Shown here: piece after piece, positions 13,049-21,099 of the stretch
Layout: each line of letters starts with the position of its first letter
Numbering within the stretch: the stretch's first letter is position 1
Origin: CBDTTW01 sp965363675
Lineage (GTDB): Bacteria; Bacteroidota; Rhodothermia; Rhodothermales; DASSAV01
Assembly: GCA_965363675.1 (NCBI GenBank)
Contig: CBDTTW010000030.1
Span: 1 to 22,692 of the forward strand
Length of the DNA stretch: 22,692 nucleotides
Reading direction: 5' to 3'
Position numbers and translations under genes: made by a program
The notes under the pieces: model-generated
Told to the model about the DNA's origin: nothing
What the model saw: the letters and a program-made list of their open reading frames with translations, nothing else
Database searches by the model: none

Positions 13049-15616
13049 TCAGGCGGCGGCGGCCGTCGCGGGCTGTTTTAACCCGGAAGCCGGGGAGGGG
13101 TTCAACAGGGGGGCGGCGTCCTCGTCGCGGCCCGCCCACAGGCGCGGGCGGAACGAGCGTTGCAGGATGGAGGAGGCGACCACGACGAGCGAGCTGAGCG
13201 GCATGGCAATGGCGGCCACGAGCGGATCGACGAGGCCGAGCATGGCGGCGGCGGCTCCGGCGAGGTTGTAGAGCAGCGAGATAGCGAGGTTGCGGCGCAC
13301 CGTCCGCATCACGTTGCGCGCGCCTTCGAGCAGTTCGATCACCGGTTCGAGGCCGGGACGCGTCAGGAACACGTCGGCGGCGACCATGCTGGCGGAGCTG
13401 CCGCCGTGCACGGCGATGCCGACGTGCGCCGTCTGAAGCGCGGCGGCATCGTTGACGCCGTCGCCGACCATGACGACGCTGCGGTGCTCCCGGCGGCGCT
13501 CGCGGATGAAGCGCTGCTTGTCCTCGGGGGCGGCTTCGCCCAGCACATGCTCCGGCAGGATGCCGAGCTGCTCGGCGACGGTGGCCGCGACGCGCCGGTG
13601 GTCGCCGGAGGCCATGTACACGGCCTTGCCGGAGGCTTTGAGCGCCGCCACGAGCGGGGCCGACGAGCGGCGCACGGCGTCGCCGACGGCGGCCATAGCG
13701 GCCAGGCGGCCGTCGAGCGCCACGCCGACGGGGGTGTAACCGGCGGCGGTGTACGCCTCCAGGCGCGCCTGGTAGTCGATGTCGGCGCCGTCGGCATGTT
13801 CGGCGACCCACGCCGGGCGGCCCACCACGACGCGGCGCCCTCCGACGCGGCCGCGCAGGCCCTGCCCGGCGACGGCTTCTTCCAGCACGGCCTCCGGCGG
13901 GGCGGCCGGCGGGCGCAGGGCTTTGCGCAGCGCCCGCCCGATGGGGTGGTTGCTGTGCTGCTCCAGCAGGGCCGCAGCCTCCAGGGCGGCCGGGTCGCCG
14001 TCGGCGGCGGCAAGCGTCATGTCGCCGCGCGTGAGCGTGCCGGTTTTGTCGAGCACGATGCAGTCGGCGGCGGCGAGCTGCTGGAGGGCCTCGTCGCTTT
14101 TGATGAAGATGCCGGCGCGCGCGGCCTGCCCGGCCGCTACGGTCATGGCAAGAGGGGTCGCCATGCCCAGGGCGCACGGGCACGTGATGACGAGCAGGGC
14201 CACCACGTGCGAAACGCCCGGCTCGCCGGTGGCGACGTACCAGCCGGCGAGGGTCGCCGCTGAGAGCAGCAGCACGCCGAGGACGAAATAACCGCTGATG
14301 CGGTTGGCCAGGAGCACGACGGGCGCCCCTCGGTGCTCCTGGTCGCGCACCCACGCCAGGAGCCGCCCGACGCGCGTCTGGGCGCCGGCGGCCCTCACGC
14401 GGATGCGCAGCGGGGCGGTCATGTTGGAGGCCCCGGCCTGCACGAGCGCGCCGGGCGCCGCCGGCTCGGGGCGGCTCTCGCCCGTGAGCACGGCGTTGTT
14501 CAGCGCCGAGGCGCCGGTCTCTACGATGCCGTCCACCGGCACGACTTCGCCGGCGGGGACTTCCACCAGGTCGCCGGGCTGCACGTCCTCGGCGCGGACG
14601 ACCGCGACGGCGCCGCCGGCGTCGATGCGCCGCACCATGGTCGGCAGGAGCGAGAGCAGCCGTTCGGTGGCGTCGCCGGCGAGGCGGCGGCTGCGCATTT
14701 GCAGCCAGCGGGCCGTCAGCAGCGCCGCGATGAGCACGGCGATAGAGTCGAACCAGACTTCGCCGGAGCCTGCGGCGGTGGCCCACGCGCTTTGCGTGAA
14801 ACCGGCCAGGATGCCCAGGCTGATCGGCAGGTCCATGTGCAGGTTGCGCGGGTCGCGCGTGCGCCAGGCGTAGCGCACCGAAGCCCAGGCGGCGCGGAAA
14901 AACTCGGAGCCGCCGAACAGGAGCGAGGGCGTCGCCAGGGCGAGGCTCATCCAGCGCCCCGACGAGGCGAGCGAGCGGTCGTCGGCAAGGTCGAGCCCCG
15001 AGTAGAACGCGAAGGCGAGCAGCATGATGTTGCCCGCCAGCGCCCAGCAGATGCCGAGCTTGATGAGCAGGCGGCGCTCGGCGGCGGTGCGGAGCGCGCC
15101 TGTTTCGGCCGAGAGCGGATGCGTGGTGTAGCCGAAGCGGGCCAGCCAGCGCGCCGCGTCGGAGAGGCGCGCCCGCGCAGGGTCCCAGCGCAGCGTCAGC
15201 CGCGCCCGCGCCAGATCGAGGCGCGCCTCGCGGACGCCCTCGACGGCGAACGGAAGCTGCTCGACGAGCCACACGCACGCGGCGCAGTGCACCCCGTCGA
15301 GGAAAAGCTCGATGGCGCGCTCGTCGCCGGGCGCCGGGCGCGCGTGCTCGGAAAGGAAAGCTTCGGTGTCGAGCTCGCCCAGTTGCAGGGCGTCCGTCGG
15401 CGTCTGGGCAGGCTGCGCCGGGCGGGCGCCGGGGGCCAACTTTTGCAGGCGGTAGTAGGTGTCGCCGTAGCCCTCGGCGCGAAGGGTCGCGTAAACGACC
15501 GAGCAGCCGGTGCAGCAGAAGCGCACGCCCGAAGCCGCCTCGACGGGGTAGGCGCCCACCGGCAGGCCGCAGTGGGCGCAGGCTTCCCCGGCGTCCGTCG
15601 TTTCCTCTGGCCTCAT
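13049..15616 (-). CDS. ccoI: Copper-exporting P1B-type ATPase for cbb3 assembly (CcoI/FixI)
   Basis: Transports copper across the inner membrane for the CuB site of cbb3 oxidase. The 855-residue product has all P-type ATPase hallmarks: TGES (378-381), copper-binding CPC in the membrane (Cys479, Cys481), DKTGT with phosphorylated Asp523, HP (557-558) and GDGVND (718-723). The N-terminus carries a CAHC...FCCTGC cluster (Cys13, 16, 34, 35, 38), typical of FixI-type enzymes, followed by a metal-binding domain with CAAC (111-114). The frame is open to an ATG at 15757 inside ccoH; the ATG at 15616, 10 bp after the ccoH stop, gives the expected N-terminus. Gene order ccoG-H-I-S supports the CcoI rather than the general CopA role. 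The last 25 residues are a low-complexity tail. Confidence 0.95.
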   Translation of the reverse strand: MRPEETTDAGEACAHCGLPVGAYPVEAASGVRFCCTGCSVVYATLRAEGYGDTYYRLQKLAPGARPAQPAQTPTDALQLGELDTEAFLSEHARPAPGDERAIELFLDGVHCAACVWLVEQLPFAVEGVREARLDLARARLTLRWDPARARLSDAARWLARFGYTTHPLSAETGALRTAAERRLLIKLGICWALAGNIMLLAFAFYSGLDLADDRSLASSGRWMSLALATPSLLFGGSEFFRAAWASVRYAWRTRDPRNLHMDLPISLGILAGFTQSAWATAAGSGEVWFDSIAVLIAALLTARWLQMRSRRLAGDATERLLSLLPTMVRRIDAGGAVAVVRAEDVQPGDLVEVPAGEVVPVDGIVETGASALNNAVLTGESRPEPAAPGALVQAGASNMTAPLRIRVRAAGAQTRVGRLLAWVRDQEHRGAPVVLLANRISGYFVLGVLLLSAATLAGWYVATGEPGVSHVVALLVITCPCALGMATPLAMTVAAGQAARAGIFIKSDEALQQLAAADCIVLDKTGTLTRGDMTLAAADGDPAALEAAALLEQHSNHPIGRALRKALRPPAAPPEAVLEEAVAGQGLRGRVGGRRVVVGRPAWVAEHADGADIDYQARLEAYTAAGYTPVGVALDGRLAAMAAVGDAVRRSSAPLVAALKASGKAVYMASGDHRRVAATVAEQLGILPEHVLGEAAPEDKQRFIRERRREHRSVVMVGDGVNDAAALQTAHVGIAVHGGSSASMVAADVFLTRPGLEPVIELLEGARNVMRTVRRNLAISLLYNLAGAAAAMLGLVDPLVAAIAMPLSSLVVVASSILQRSFRPRLWAGRDEDAAPLLNPSPASGLKQPATAAAA

Positions 15617-15626
15617 GCCGCAGGAC

Positions 15627-16112
15627 CTAGTGGGTTTCGGTGCGCACGCGCGCGGCATACGTCGTGTCGCCGCGCTGCGCCTTGAGCTCGATGTCCCAGA
15701 GGCCGCGTTCCGGCATCGGCGCGGTGAACAGGTAGCGGCCGGGCGCGACCTCCGCAAGCGGCTGCTCGGCCAGGGGCGCAGGGCTTTGCGGGCGGTAGAG
15801 CGTAGCGGCGCCCCTCAGGCCCGCCACGGGCGCCCCGGCCGAGTCTACGACGGTCAGGGTGACGCGGCGCGCCCCGCCGGCTCCGGCGGCCTCGGCGGCG
15901 GCCGTGGCGCGCCAGCCGAGGCGCTCGCTGGCTTTGCGCGCGGCCATCGTCTGCTCCCAGTTGGCCGCCTTCCGGTAGTAGTCGTCCACGACGCGCGGGC
16001 CGCCGTCGATCTTCGAGGCGTAGAGCGCGGCGAACGTGCTCCCGATGCCGCCGAGCAGCAACAGGATGATAAAAGCCGGCCACGCAATGTGCGGAGGGAT
16101 CGGGTTTTTCAT
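15627..16112 (-). CDS. ccoH: cbb3 oxidase assembly protein CcoH (FixH family)
   Basis: CcoH is a membrane-anchored factor that associates with the assembling oxidase. The 161-residue product begins MKNPIPPHIAWPAFIILLLL, with one membrane segment (about 12-31). Next is DDYYRKAANWEQTMAARKAS (43-62), matching the FixH pattern of a Tyr-rich motif after the helix, and then a periplasmic beta domain ending in GLWDIELKAQRGD. The same frame stays open far upstream through ccoG, but only the ATG at 16112 (14 bp after the ccoG stop) gives a FixH-like protein. It lies between ccoG and ccoI with 14- and 10-bp gaps. Confidence 0.9.
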   Translation of the reverse strand: MKNPIPPHIAWPAFIILLLLGGIGSTFAALYASKIDGGPRVVDDYYRKAANWEQTMAARKASERLGWRATAAAEAAGAGGARRVTLTVVDSAGAPVAGLRGAATLYRPQSPAPLAEQPLAEVAPGRYLFTAPMPERGLWDIELKAQRGDTTYAARVRTETH

Positions 16113-16126
16113 CGGGTTGAAGGCGT

Positions 16127-17560
16127 TTATTTCGAGGGGCCCAGCAGCGGGAAGTCGGTCTCGTAGGTTTCCCCGTTGCTGAAGCGGAGCACGAAATGGC
16201 CCTGCTGCGCGCCGCTGTGGAACGTCGCGGACGGGGCCACTACAAACGCCTCGATGCGCTTGAGCTGCTGCGGACCGACGGCGACCGGGGAGGGGCCGAC
16301 CAGCTTGACTTCGGCGCCCGCCGGAGCGGTGGCCTCTACCGTGAAGGTGAACGCCTCGTCGCCCTGGTTGCGCACGCGGAACCGGAGGCGGTTGGCGATG
16401 CGGCCGTCGGGCAGCTCGGTGAACGGCCCCCCGACGCTGCGCCCGACGTTGACCTCGTAGCCGCCGCGCTGCGAAAGCACCAGCATGAAGCCGGAGCTCA
16501 TCAGCAGCAGCGCGGCCATGTAGAACACCGTGCGCGGCCGGATGCGCCGCGTCTTGAGGCCCATCAGTTCGCGCTCGGAGGTGTAGCGGATCAGCCCGCG
16601 CGGCTTCTCGATGCGGTCCATGATCTCGTCGCAGGCGTCGATGCACTGCGTGCAGGCGATGCACTCCATCTGGAGGCCGTCGCGGATGTCGATGCCGGTG
16701 GGGCAGGTGCGCACGCACGCGCCGCAGTCGATGCAGTCGCCCAGGGCGACGCCGCTGTCGGCGTGCTGAAGCTTGCGCTTGCCGCGCGGCTCGCCGCGGC
16801 CGGGGTCGTAGCTGACGATGAGCGAGTCCGGATCGAGCAGCACCGACTGGATGCGGGCATACGGGCAGGCGATGGTGCAAAGCTGCTCGCGGAAGTAGGC
16901 GAAGTTGTAGAGCACCAGCCCCGTCGTCATACCCATCATCACGAAGAAGCCCCAGTGCTCGGTCGGCGAACGCTGCATCCAGCGCAGCAGAGCGTCCCAC
17001 CCGACGAAGTACGCCACGAACGTATGCGCCAGGAAAAGGGAGATCGCAGCGAAGATGCCGAGCTTGACCGACTTGCGCCAGAGCTTGTCCCACGTCCACG
17101 GGCCGGCGTCGCGGCGCTTGCGCACATGCTCCTTGCCTTCGATCAGGCGCTCGATGGGCCGGAAGACGAACTCCAGGTAAACCGTTTGCGGACATCCCCA
17201 GCCGCACCACACGCGCCCGAGCAGCGCCGTGAACAGGAAGATCGAGAGCAGCGACCCGATCATGAACAGCATCAGCAGCAGGGTATCGGTCGGGTAGAAC
17301 ACCGTGCCGAGGATGGCGAACTCGCGGTGCACGAAATCCAGCAGGAGGGCGGGGCGGCCGTTCAGGCGGACGATGGGCAGGCCGAGGAACAGCACGATCA
17401 GGAACCACCCGAGCGCCTTGCGCGCGCGCCAGTAGCGGCCGTGGCTCGGCACGGGGTAAACCCACTTGCGCTTGCCTTCCTTGGTGAGCGTGGAAAGGAC
17501 TTCTTCCGGCGAGTCGAGTACGCCGACGGTATCGCTATCTAAAAATTGCTTGCGCGCCAT
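16127..17560 (-). CDS. ccoG: Cytochrome oxidase accessory protein CcoG (FixG), membrane Fe-S protein
   Basis: CcoG is a polyferredoxin-like protein shown in other bacteria to reduce Cu(II) to Cu(I) for cbb3 assembly. The 477-residue product has membrane segments near 50-64, 85-115, 165-187, 203-222 and 333-352. It carries the conserved motifs WCGWGCPQ (Cys119, Cys123) and CTIACPYAR (Cys228, Cys232). Two ferredoxin clusters follow: CIDCGACVRTCP (Cys276, 279, 282, 286) and CIACTQCIDAC (Cys300, 303, 306, 310). The C-terminus (about 355-475) is the Ig-like FixG domain. It is the first gene of the assembly operon: it follows a strong terminator behind ccoP and has a probable promoter immediately upstream. 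No Shine-Dalgarno; the ATG is preceded by TTTTATAAT. Confidence 0.95.
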   Translation of the reverse strand: MARKQFLDSDTVGVLDSPEEVLSTLTKEGKRKWVYPVPSHGRYWRARKALGWFLIVLFLGLPIVRLNGRPALLLDFVHREFAILGTVFYPTDTLLLMLFMIGSLLSIFLFTALLGRVWCGWGCPQTVYLEFVFRPIERLIEGKEHVRKRRDAGPWTWDKLWRKSVKLGIFAAISLFLAHTFVAYFVGWDALLRWMQRSPTEHWGFFVMMGMTTGLVLYNFAYFREQLCTIACPYARIQSVLLDPDSLIVSYDPGRGEPRGKRKLQHADSGVALGDCIDCGACVRTCPTGIDIRDGLQMECIACTQCIDACDEIMDRIEKPRGLIRYTSERELMGLKTRRIRPRTVFYMAALLLMSSGFMLVLSQRGGYEVNVGRSVGGPFTELPDGRIANRLRFRVRNQGDEAFTFTVEATAPAGAEVKLVGPSPVAVGPQQLKRIEAFVVAPSATFHSGAQQGHFVLRFSNGETYETDFPLLGPSK

Positions 17561-17573
17561 ATTATAAAAGCAG

Positions 17574-17581
17574 CAAGATTA
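17574..17581 (-). promoter_or_regulatory. Candidate -7 element for ccoG
   Basis: On the minus strand TAATCTTG differs by one base from the Bacteroidota -7 consensus TAnnTTTG. It lies 13 bp upstream of the ccoG ATG, and a partial -33 match (GTTAA) lies about 20 bp further upstream. Together with the terminator at 17683 this supports separate transcription of ccoG onward. The match is by eye only. Confidence 0.4.
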
Positions 17582-17677
17582 CGTGATATGCGTCTGTTCC
17601 TTAACATCTAACGTCTGCATCGACGGGTTCAACTCGGGAGCGGCGCAAAGGTTATGTGGTCATTTAGGATTGCACGT

Positions 17678-17729
17678 GAAAACCAAAGAGGGCGCCGGCG
17701 CTTGCGTGGCAAGCCGGAGCCCTCTTTGG
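17678..17729 (-). terminator. Long intrinsic terminator after ccoP
   Basis: The arms CCAAAGAGGGC and GCCCTCTTTGG (outer 11 bp, perfect) continue inward with CCGG/CCGG and CTTGC/GCAAG pairs around a 3-base loop. On the minus strand the stem is followed by TTTTC (17678-17682). It begins 26 bp after the ccoP stop and separates ccoNOQP from ccoG. It is the best terminator in the window on this strand. Confidence 0.88.
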
Positions 17730-17755
17730 CGGGGGGACGGCGAAGGCGCGCGGCC

Positions 17756-18370
17756 TCAGCCGGTCTTGACGAGTTCGCCCTCGGGCTGCTTGGCGCCCGC
17801 CGGCTGGGTGCCGCCGAGCGTGCGGATGAAGGCGATTACCTGGGCGCGCTGCTCGCCGCTGAGCACGGCGTCCCAGGCGGGCATGCCCTTGGCCGCGACG
17901 CCGACGGTGAGCACCTCGAAGATGTCGGTGTTCCGGCCGCCGTGGATCCAGTAGTCGTCGGTCAGGTTGGGCCCGATGAGGCCCTGGCCCGCGTCGCCGT
18001 GGCAGGAGGCGCAGTACGTGGCGTAGTGCGCTTTGCCGGCGTCGGCGGCGGCCTCGTCCGCCACGAACTGCGCCAGGCTGGTCTCGTCGGCCTCGAAGGT
18101 CGGGTTGGCCTGCTCATAGGCCGCCCGCGTGACGGCGATCTCCTGCCGGCGCCCGGCGAGGTCGTCCTGGTACGAGTCGATGAAGCCGAAGAAGTGCAAA
18201 CCGGCCACGTAGACGCCGGAGAATACGATGGTGCCTATGAACAGCCAGACCCACCAGCCGGGCATCGGGTTGTCGTACTCCTGGATGCCGTCGTAGCGGT
18301 GGCCGGCGATAACCTGGTCCGGAACCTCGTCTTCGTTTGCCGGGGTGTTGTCTTGGGGTTCGGTGCTCAT
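17756..18370 (-). CDS. ccoP: cbb3 oxidase subunit CcoP, mono-heme form
   Basis: CcoP is the membrane-anchored cytochrome c subunit that receives electrons for the oxidase. The 204-residue product has the CcoP N-terminal signature YDGIQEYDNPMPGWW (26-40), a membrane segment (about 41-60), a charged connector and a single cytochrome c domain with CASCH (Cys120, Cys123, His124) and probable axial Met163 in AKGMPAW. Classical CcoP has about 300 residues and two CxxCH sites; only one is present here and the protein is correspondingly short, so it lost one domain rather than a ligand. It follows ccoQ after 30 bp and ends before a strong terminator. Confidence 0.93.
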   Translation of the reverse strand: MSTEPQDNTPANEDEVPDQVIAGHRYDGIQEYDNPMPGWWVWLFIGTIVFSGVYVAGLHFFGFIDSYQDDLAGRRQEIAVTRAAYEQANPTFEADETSLAQFVADEAAADAGKAHYATYCASCHGDAGQGLIGPNLTDDYWIHGGRNTDIFEVLTVGVAAKGMPAWDAVLSGEQRAQVIAFIRTLGGTQPAGAKQPEGELVKTG

Positions 18371-18400
18371 CAGCGTGTGGGGTGCGTGCGGTGAGAACGT

Positions 18401-18556
18401 TTAGTCGTCCAGGGGCATGTTCTTGAATTCGTCCCGTTTGCGCCGGGGCATCGTGACGACGTAGGCGACGATCAGTACGAAGGCGATCACGAAGGCGACG
18501 ACGCCGATCTGGCCGAGCAGGCCGGTATCCATGGCGCGTATGACTTCCTTCATCAT
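18401..18556 (-). CDS. ccoQ: cbb3 oxidase small subunit CcoQ
   Basis: CcoQ is a one-helix subunit that stabilises the oxidase. The 51-residue frame reads MMKEVIRAMD, a membrane helix (about 13-35, GLLGQIGVVAFVIAFVLIV), a basic patch PRRKRDEF and the acidic end NMPLDD, the usual CcoQ/FixQ layout. Two adjacent ATGs (18556 and 18553) are possible, and a third at residue 9; the first is given because it lies 14 bp after the ccoO stop. Position between ccoO and ccoP confirms the call. Confidence 0.88.
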   Translation of the reverse strand: MMKEVIRAMDTGLLGQIGVVAFVIAFVLIVAYVVTMPRRKRDEFKNMPLDD

Positions 18557-18570
18557 AAGGCGTAGCGGGT

Positions 18571-19278
18571 TTACGGCGCGTTTTCAGCGAGGGCCTGCGT
18601 CTGGATGTCCTTGCCCAGACGTTGCAGGTAGGCCACCATGGCGATGATCTCCTTGTTCTCCAACGCGGCCGGGCCGCCCTGCTCCGCGACCGAGCGGGCG
18701 ATTTGAGCGGCCTGCTTCCGGGCGTCGTCCGCCGAGGCCGCGACTTCGGCGTCGGTGTAGGGCACGCCGAGGCGCTGAAGCGTCTTGACGCGGCGCGGCA
18801 GCGAAGCCAGGTCGAGGTCGTGGCGCAGCAGCCAGTCGTAGTTCGGCATGATCGAGCGCGGGCTGGTCGAGCGCGGGTTTTCCATGTGGCGCACGTGCCA
18901 GAGGTCGGGGTACTTGCCGCCGACGCGCGCCAGGTCCGGGCCGGTGCGCTTCGAGCCCCAGATGTGCGGGTGCTCGTAGATGGTCTCGCCGGGCTTCGAG
19001 TACTCGCCGTAGCGCTCGATCTCGTCGGCGAAGGGGCGCACCATCTGCGAGTGGCAGTTGTTGCAGCCTTCGCGGATGTAGAGGTCGCGCCCGGCCACTT
19101 CGAGCGGCGTAAACGGCTTGACCGTGCTGATGCGCGGGATGTTCGACTTGACGAGCAGGATCGGCAGGAACTCCACGACGCCGCCGACCATGATGGCGAG
19201 GGTCGTCAGGATGGTGAACACCAGCGGCCAGCCTTCCAGCTTGCGGTGCAGCCCGTCGGTGCGGAAGAGACGTTTCAT
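18571..19278 (-). CDS. ccoO: cbb3 oxidase subunit CcoO, mono-heme cytochrome c
   Basis: CcoO carries one c-type heme and passes electrons from CcoP to the catalytic subunit. The 235-residue product has an N-terminal membrane anchor (about 18-43), the CcoO signature EGCNNCHSQMVRPF with Cys72, Cys75 and His76, then GPDLARVGGKYPD (112-124) and the conserved SIMPNYDWLL (142-151) with the probable axial methionine. Length and motif order are standard. It is separate from ccoN (32-bp gap); in some Bacteroidota the two are fused. Confidence 0.96.
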   Translation of the reverse strand: MKRLFRTDGLHRKLEGWPLVFTILTTLAIMVGGVVEFLPILLVKSNIPRISTVKPFTPLEVAGRDLYIREGCNNCHSQMVRPFADEIERYGEYSKPGETIYEHPHIWGSKRTGPDLARVGGKYPDLWHVRHMENPRSTSPRSIMPNYDWLLRHDLDLASLPRRVKTLQRLGVPYTDAEVAASADDARKQAAQIARSVAEQGGPAALENKEIIAMVAYLQRLGKDIQTQALAENAP

Positions 19279-19310
19279 CGTGTGTGCGTTCGGGGGTTAC
19301 CGTGAAGGGG

Positions 19311-20822
19311 TCAGGCGGCCGGGGCGGCGCGGCGCGGGGCGGCATACACCGGGTCGGGCAGCTCGTCGGGAGCCTGGCGGATCGTCATGAACATGTTGAC
19401 CGAAAGCATGATCGCGCCGGCGAGGTACATCAGCCCGCCCACGAGGCGCACCCAGTACATCGGGATGACCTGGGAGACGGTCTCGACGAAGTCAGGGTAC
19501 ATCAGGCGGCCGCTCTCGTCGAAGGCGCGCCACATGAGGCCTTGGGTCAGCCCCGAGGAATACATGGCGAGCACGTAGAGCAGGATGCCGACCGTGCCGA
19601 TCCAGAAGTGGGTGTTGGCGAGGCGGTCGCTCCAGAGCTTGGTGCGCCACAGGCGGGGCAGAAGCCAGTAGATCATGCCGAAGGTCATGAAGCCGTTCCA
19701 GCCGAGCGCGCCCGAGTGCACGTGCCCGATCGTCCAGTCGGTATAGTGGCTGAGCGCGTTGACGCTCTTGACGGAGAGCATCGGCCCCTCGAAGGTGGAC
19801 ATGCCGTAGAACGTGATGCCCACGACGAACATCTTGAGCACGACGCTGTCGCGAAGCTTGTGCCAGGCGCCGCGCAGCGTGAACAGGCCGTTGATCATGC
19901 CGCCCCAGCTCGGCATCCAGAGCATGACGGAGAAGACCATGCCCAGCGTGGCGGCCCACTCGGGGAGGGCGGTGTAGTTCAGGTGGTGCGGTCCGGCCCA
20001 GATGTAGATGAACACGAGGCTCCAGAAGTGCACGATGGAGAGGCGGTAGGAGAACACCGGACGGTCGGCGGCCTTCGGGAGGAAGTAGTACATCAGGCCC
20101 AGGAACGGCGTCGTGAGGAAGAACGCGACGGCGTTGTGGCCGTACCACCACTGCACGAGCGCATCCTGCACGCCGGCGTACACCGGGTAGCTCTTGAAGA
20201 GCCCCGCCGGCAAAGCGATGCTGTTGCCGATGTGCAGCACCGCGACGGTGACGATGGTGGCGATGTAAAACCAGATCGCCACGTACATGTGCTTCTCGCG
20301 GCGGATGCGCAGCGTCAGGAAGAAGTTGACGGCCATGACCACCCACACGGCGGCGATGGCGATGTCGATGGGCCACTCCAGCTCGGCGTACTCCTTGCTC
20401 GTCGTGAAGCCGAGCGGCAGCGAAAGCGCGGCCGATACGATGATGCTCTGCCACCCCCAGAAGTGGATGCGGCTCATCACGTCGCTGAACATGCGCGTCT
20501 TGCAGAGGCGCTGCGTAGAGTAGTAGATCGCCGCGAAGATCGCGTTGCCGGCAAAGGCGAAGATGACCGCGTTGGTGTGCAGCGGCCGCAGACGCCCGAA
20601 GCTCAGGTATTCGCCCAGGTTGGCCTGCCAGAACGGAAGCTGCAACGCGATGAGCGCGCCGACGGTCATGCCGACGATGCCCCACAGGGCGGTCGCAATG
20701 ACGAACATGCGCACAATGGCATCGTCGTAGCGGAACAGCTCGATGTTCGCGCTCGGCTCGCCTCCCTGCCACTCCTCGACGGCCACGGCTTCCTGACGGG
20801 CGTCGTTTGCTTCAGTTTTCAT
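19311..20822 (-). CDS. ccoN: cbb3 oxidase catalytic subunit CcoN
   Basis: CcoN reduces O2 to water at a heme b3-CuB centre with high oxygen affinity. The 503-residue, twelve-helix product shows the expected ligands by comparison with the known cbb3 structure: His82 (LHTN) and His369 for low-spin heme b, His367 for heme b3 (GHVHSG), and His229 (WYGHN), His279 and His280 (AGPHH) for CuB. Tyr273, six residues before His279, matches the cross-linked tyrosine of C-family oxidases. An N-terminal soluble extension (about 30 residues) precedes the first helix. First gene of ccoNOQP; its upstream region (20823-21161) is shared with the divergent sensor kinase. The start has no Shine-Dalgarno and is preceded by AATAAAGC. 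Confidence 0.97.
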   Translation of the reverse strand: MKTEANDARQEAVAVEEWQGGEPSANIELFRYDDAIVRMFVIATALWGIVGMTVGALIALQLPFWQANLGEYLSFGRLRPLHTNAVIFAFAGNAIFAAIYYSTQRLCKTRMFSDVMSRIHFWGWQSIIVSAALSLPLGFTTSKEYAELEWPIDIAIAAVWVVMAVNFFLTLRIRREKHMYVAIWFYIATIVTVAVLHIGNSIALPAGLFKSYPVYAGVQDALVQWWYGHNAVAFFLTTPFLGLMYYFLPKAADRPVFSYRLSIVHFWSLVFIYIWAGPHHLNYTALPEWAATLGMVFSVMLWMPSWGGMINGLFTLRGAWHKLRDSVVLKMFVVGITFYGMSTFEGPMLSVKSVNALSHYTDWTIGHVHSGALGWNGFMTFGMIYWLLPRLWRTKLWSDRLANTHFWIGTVGILLYVLAMYSSGLTQGLMWRAFDESGRLMYPDFVETVSQVIPMYWVRLVGGLMYLAGAIMLSVNMFMTIRQAPDELPDPVYAAPRRAAPAA

Positions 20823-20875
20823 GTAGATGCTTTATTAAGCGTTGGGGCGTCGTACGATTCGTTCGGATGGGGCCG

Positions 20876-20884
20876 CAAAAGATA
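20876..20884 (-). promoter_or_regulatory. Candidate -7 element for ccoNOQP
   Basis: On the minus strand TATCTTTTG fits TAnnTTTG with one extra spacer base. TTG occurs about 25 bp upstream, longer than the usual 17-23 bp spacing. It lies 53 bp before the ccoN ATG, so the leader would be about 45 bases. Confidence 0.35.
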
Positions 20885-20993
20885 CGCAACGCCTTCGTGA
20901 AGCCGCCGTCAAGAAGCGTAGAAGTCGTTGTTTTGAAAAGGGTAAAATTGCGGCCACCTCTTTGCGCGCGCCGCGCCGCCTTCAGGAGGTGAA

Positions 20994-21006
20994 CGCCTCA
21001 GAGGCG
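20994..21006. promoter_or_regulatory. Perfect inverted repeat, possible operator
   Basis: CGCCTC-A-GAGGCG is a perfect 6+6 palindrome with one central base, flanked by AA on the left and GTT on the right, so the symmetry nearly extends (AAC/GTT) with one extra G. It lies just upstream of the plus-strand -7 candidate and roughly midway between the divergent starts, where a regulator acting on both promoters would bind. No known site matches it in my memory. Confidence 0.4.
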
Positions 21007-21080
21007 GTTACAAAGCGGTAACTTTATGAAGATACGATTAATCTGATTTTTGCATAGATAGGGAATGCCCCGGCGCAGTG

Positions 21081-21099
21081 TGTAGGGAAATCCCCCACA
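21081..21099. promoter_or_regulatory. Imperfect inverted repeat in the kinase leader
   Basis: The 19-base segment reads TGTAGGGA at its left end and TCCCCCACA at its right end, symmetric as TGTnGGG...CCCnACA. It is 63 bp before the kinase ATG. It could be a binding site or an RNA structure; the symmetry may also be chance in a GC-rich region. Confidence 0.25.

Noticed and set aside
12987..15278. A 763-codon minus-strand frame overlapping ccoI
   Set aside because: Very Arg/Pro-rich with no motif; the ATPase motifs are all in the neighbouring frame.
15627..17465. A 612-codon minus-strand frame joining an alternative frame of ccoG to ccoH, as if a fusion protein
   Set aside because: Only its last 161 codons resemble a known protein (CcoH). 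The rest is a shadow of ccoG, whose own frame carries the iron-sulfur motifs.
20807..20992. A short plus-strand open frame at the ccoN start
   Set aside because: It begins inside ccoN antisense, is not hydrophobic or conserved-looking, and would occupy the probable ccoN promoter.
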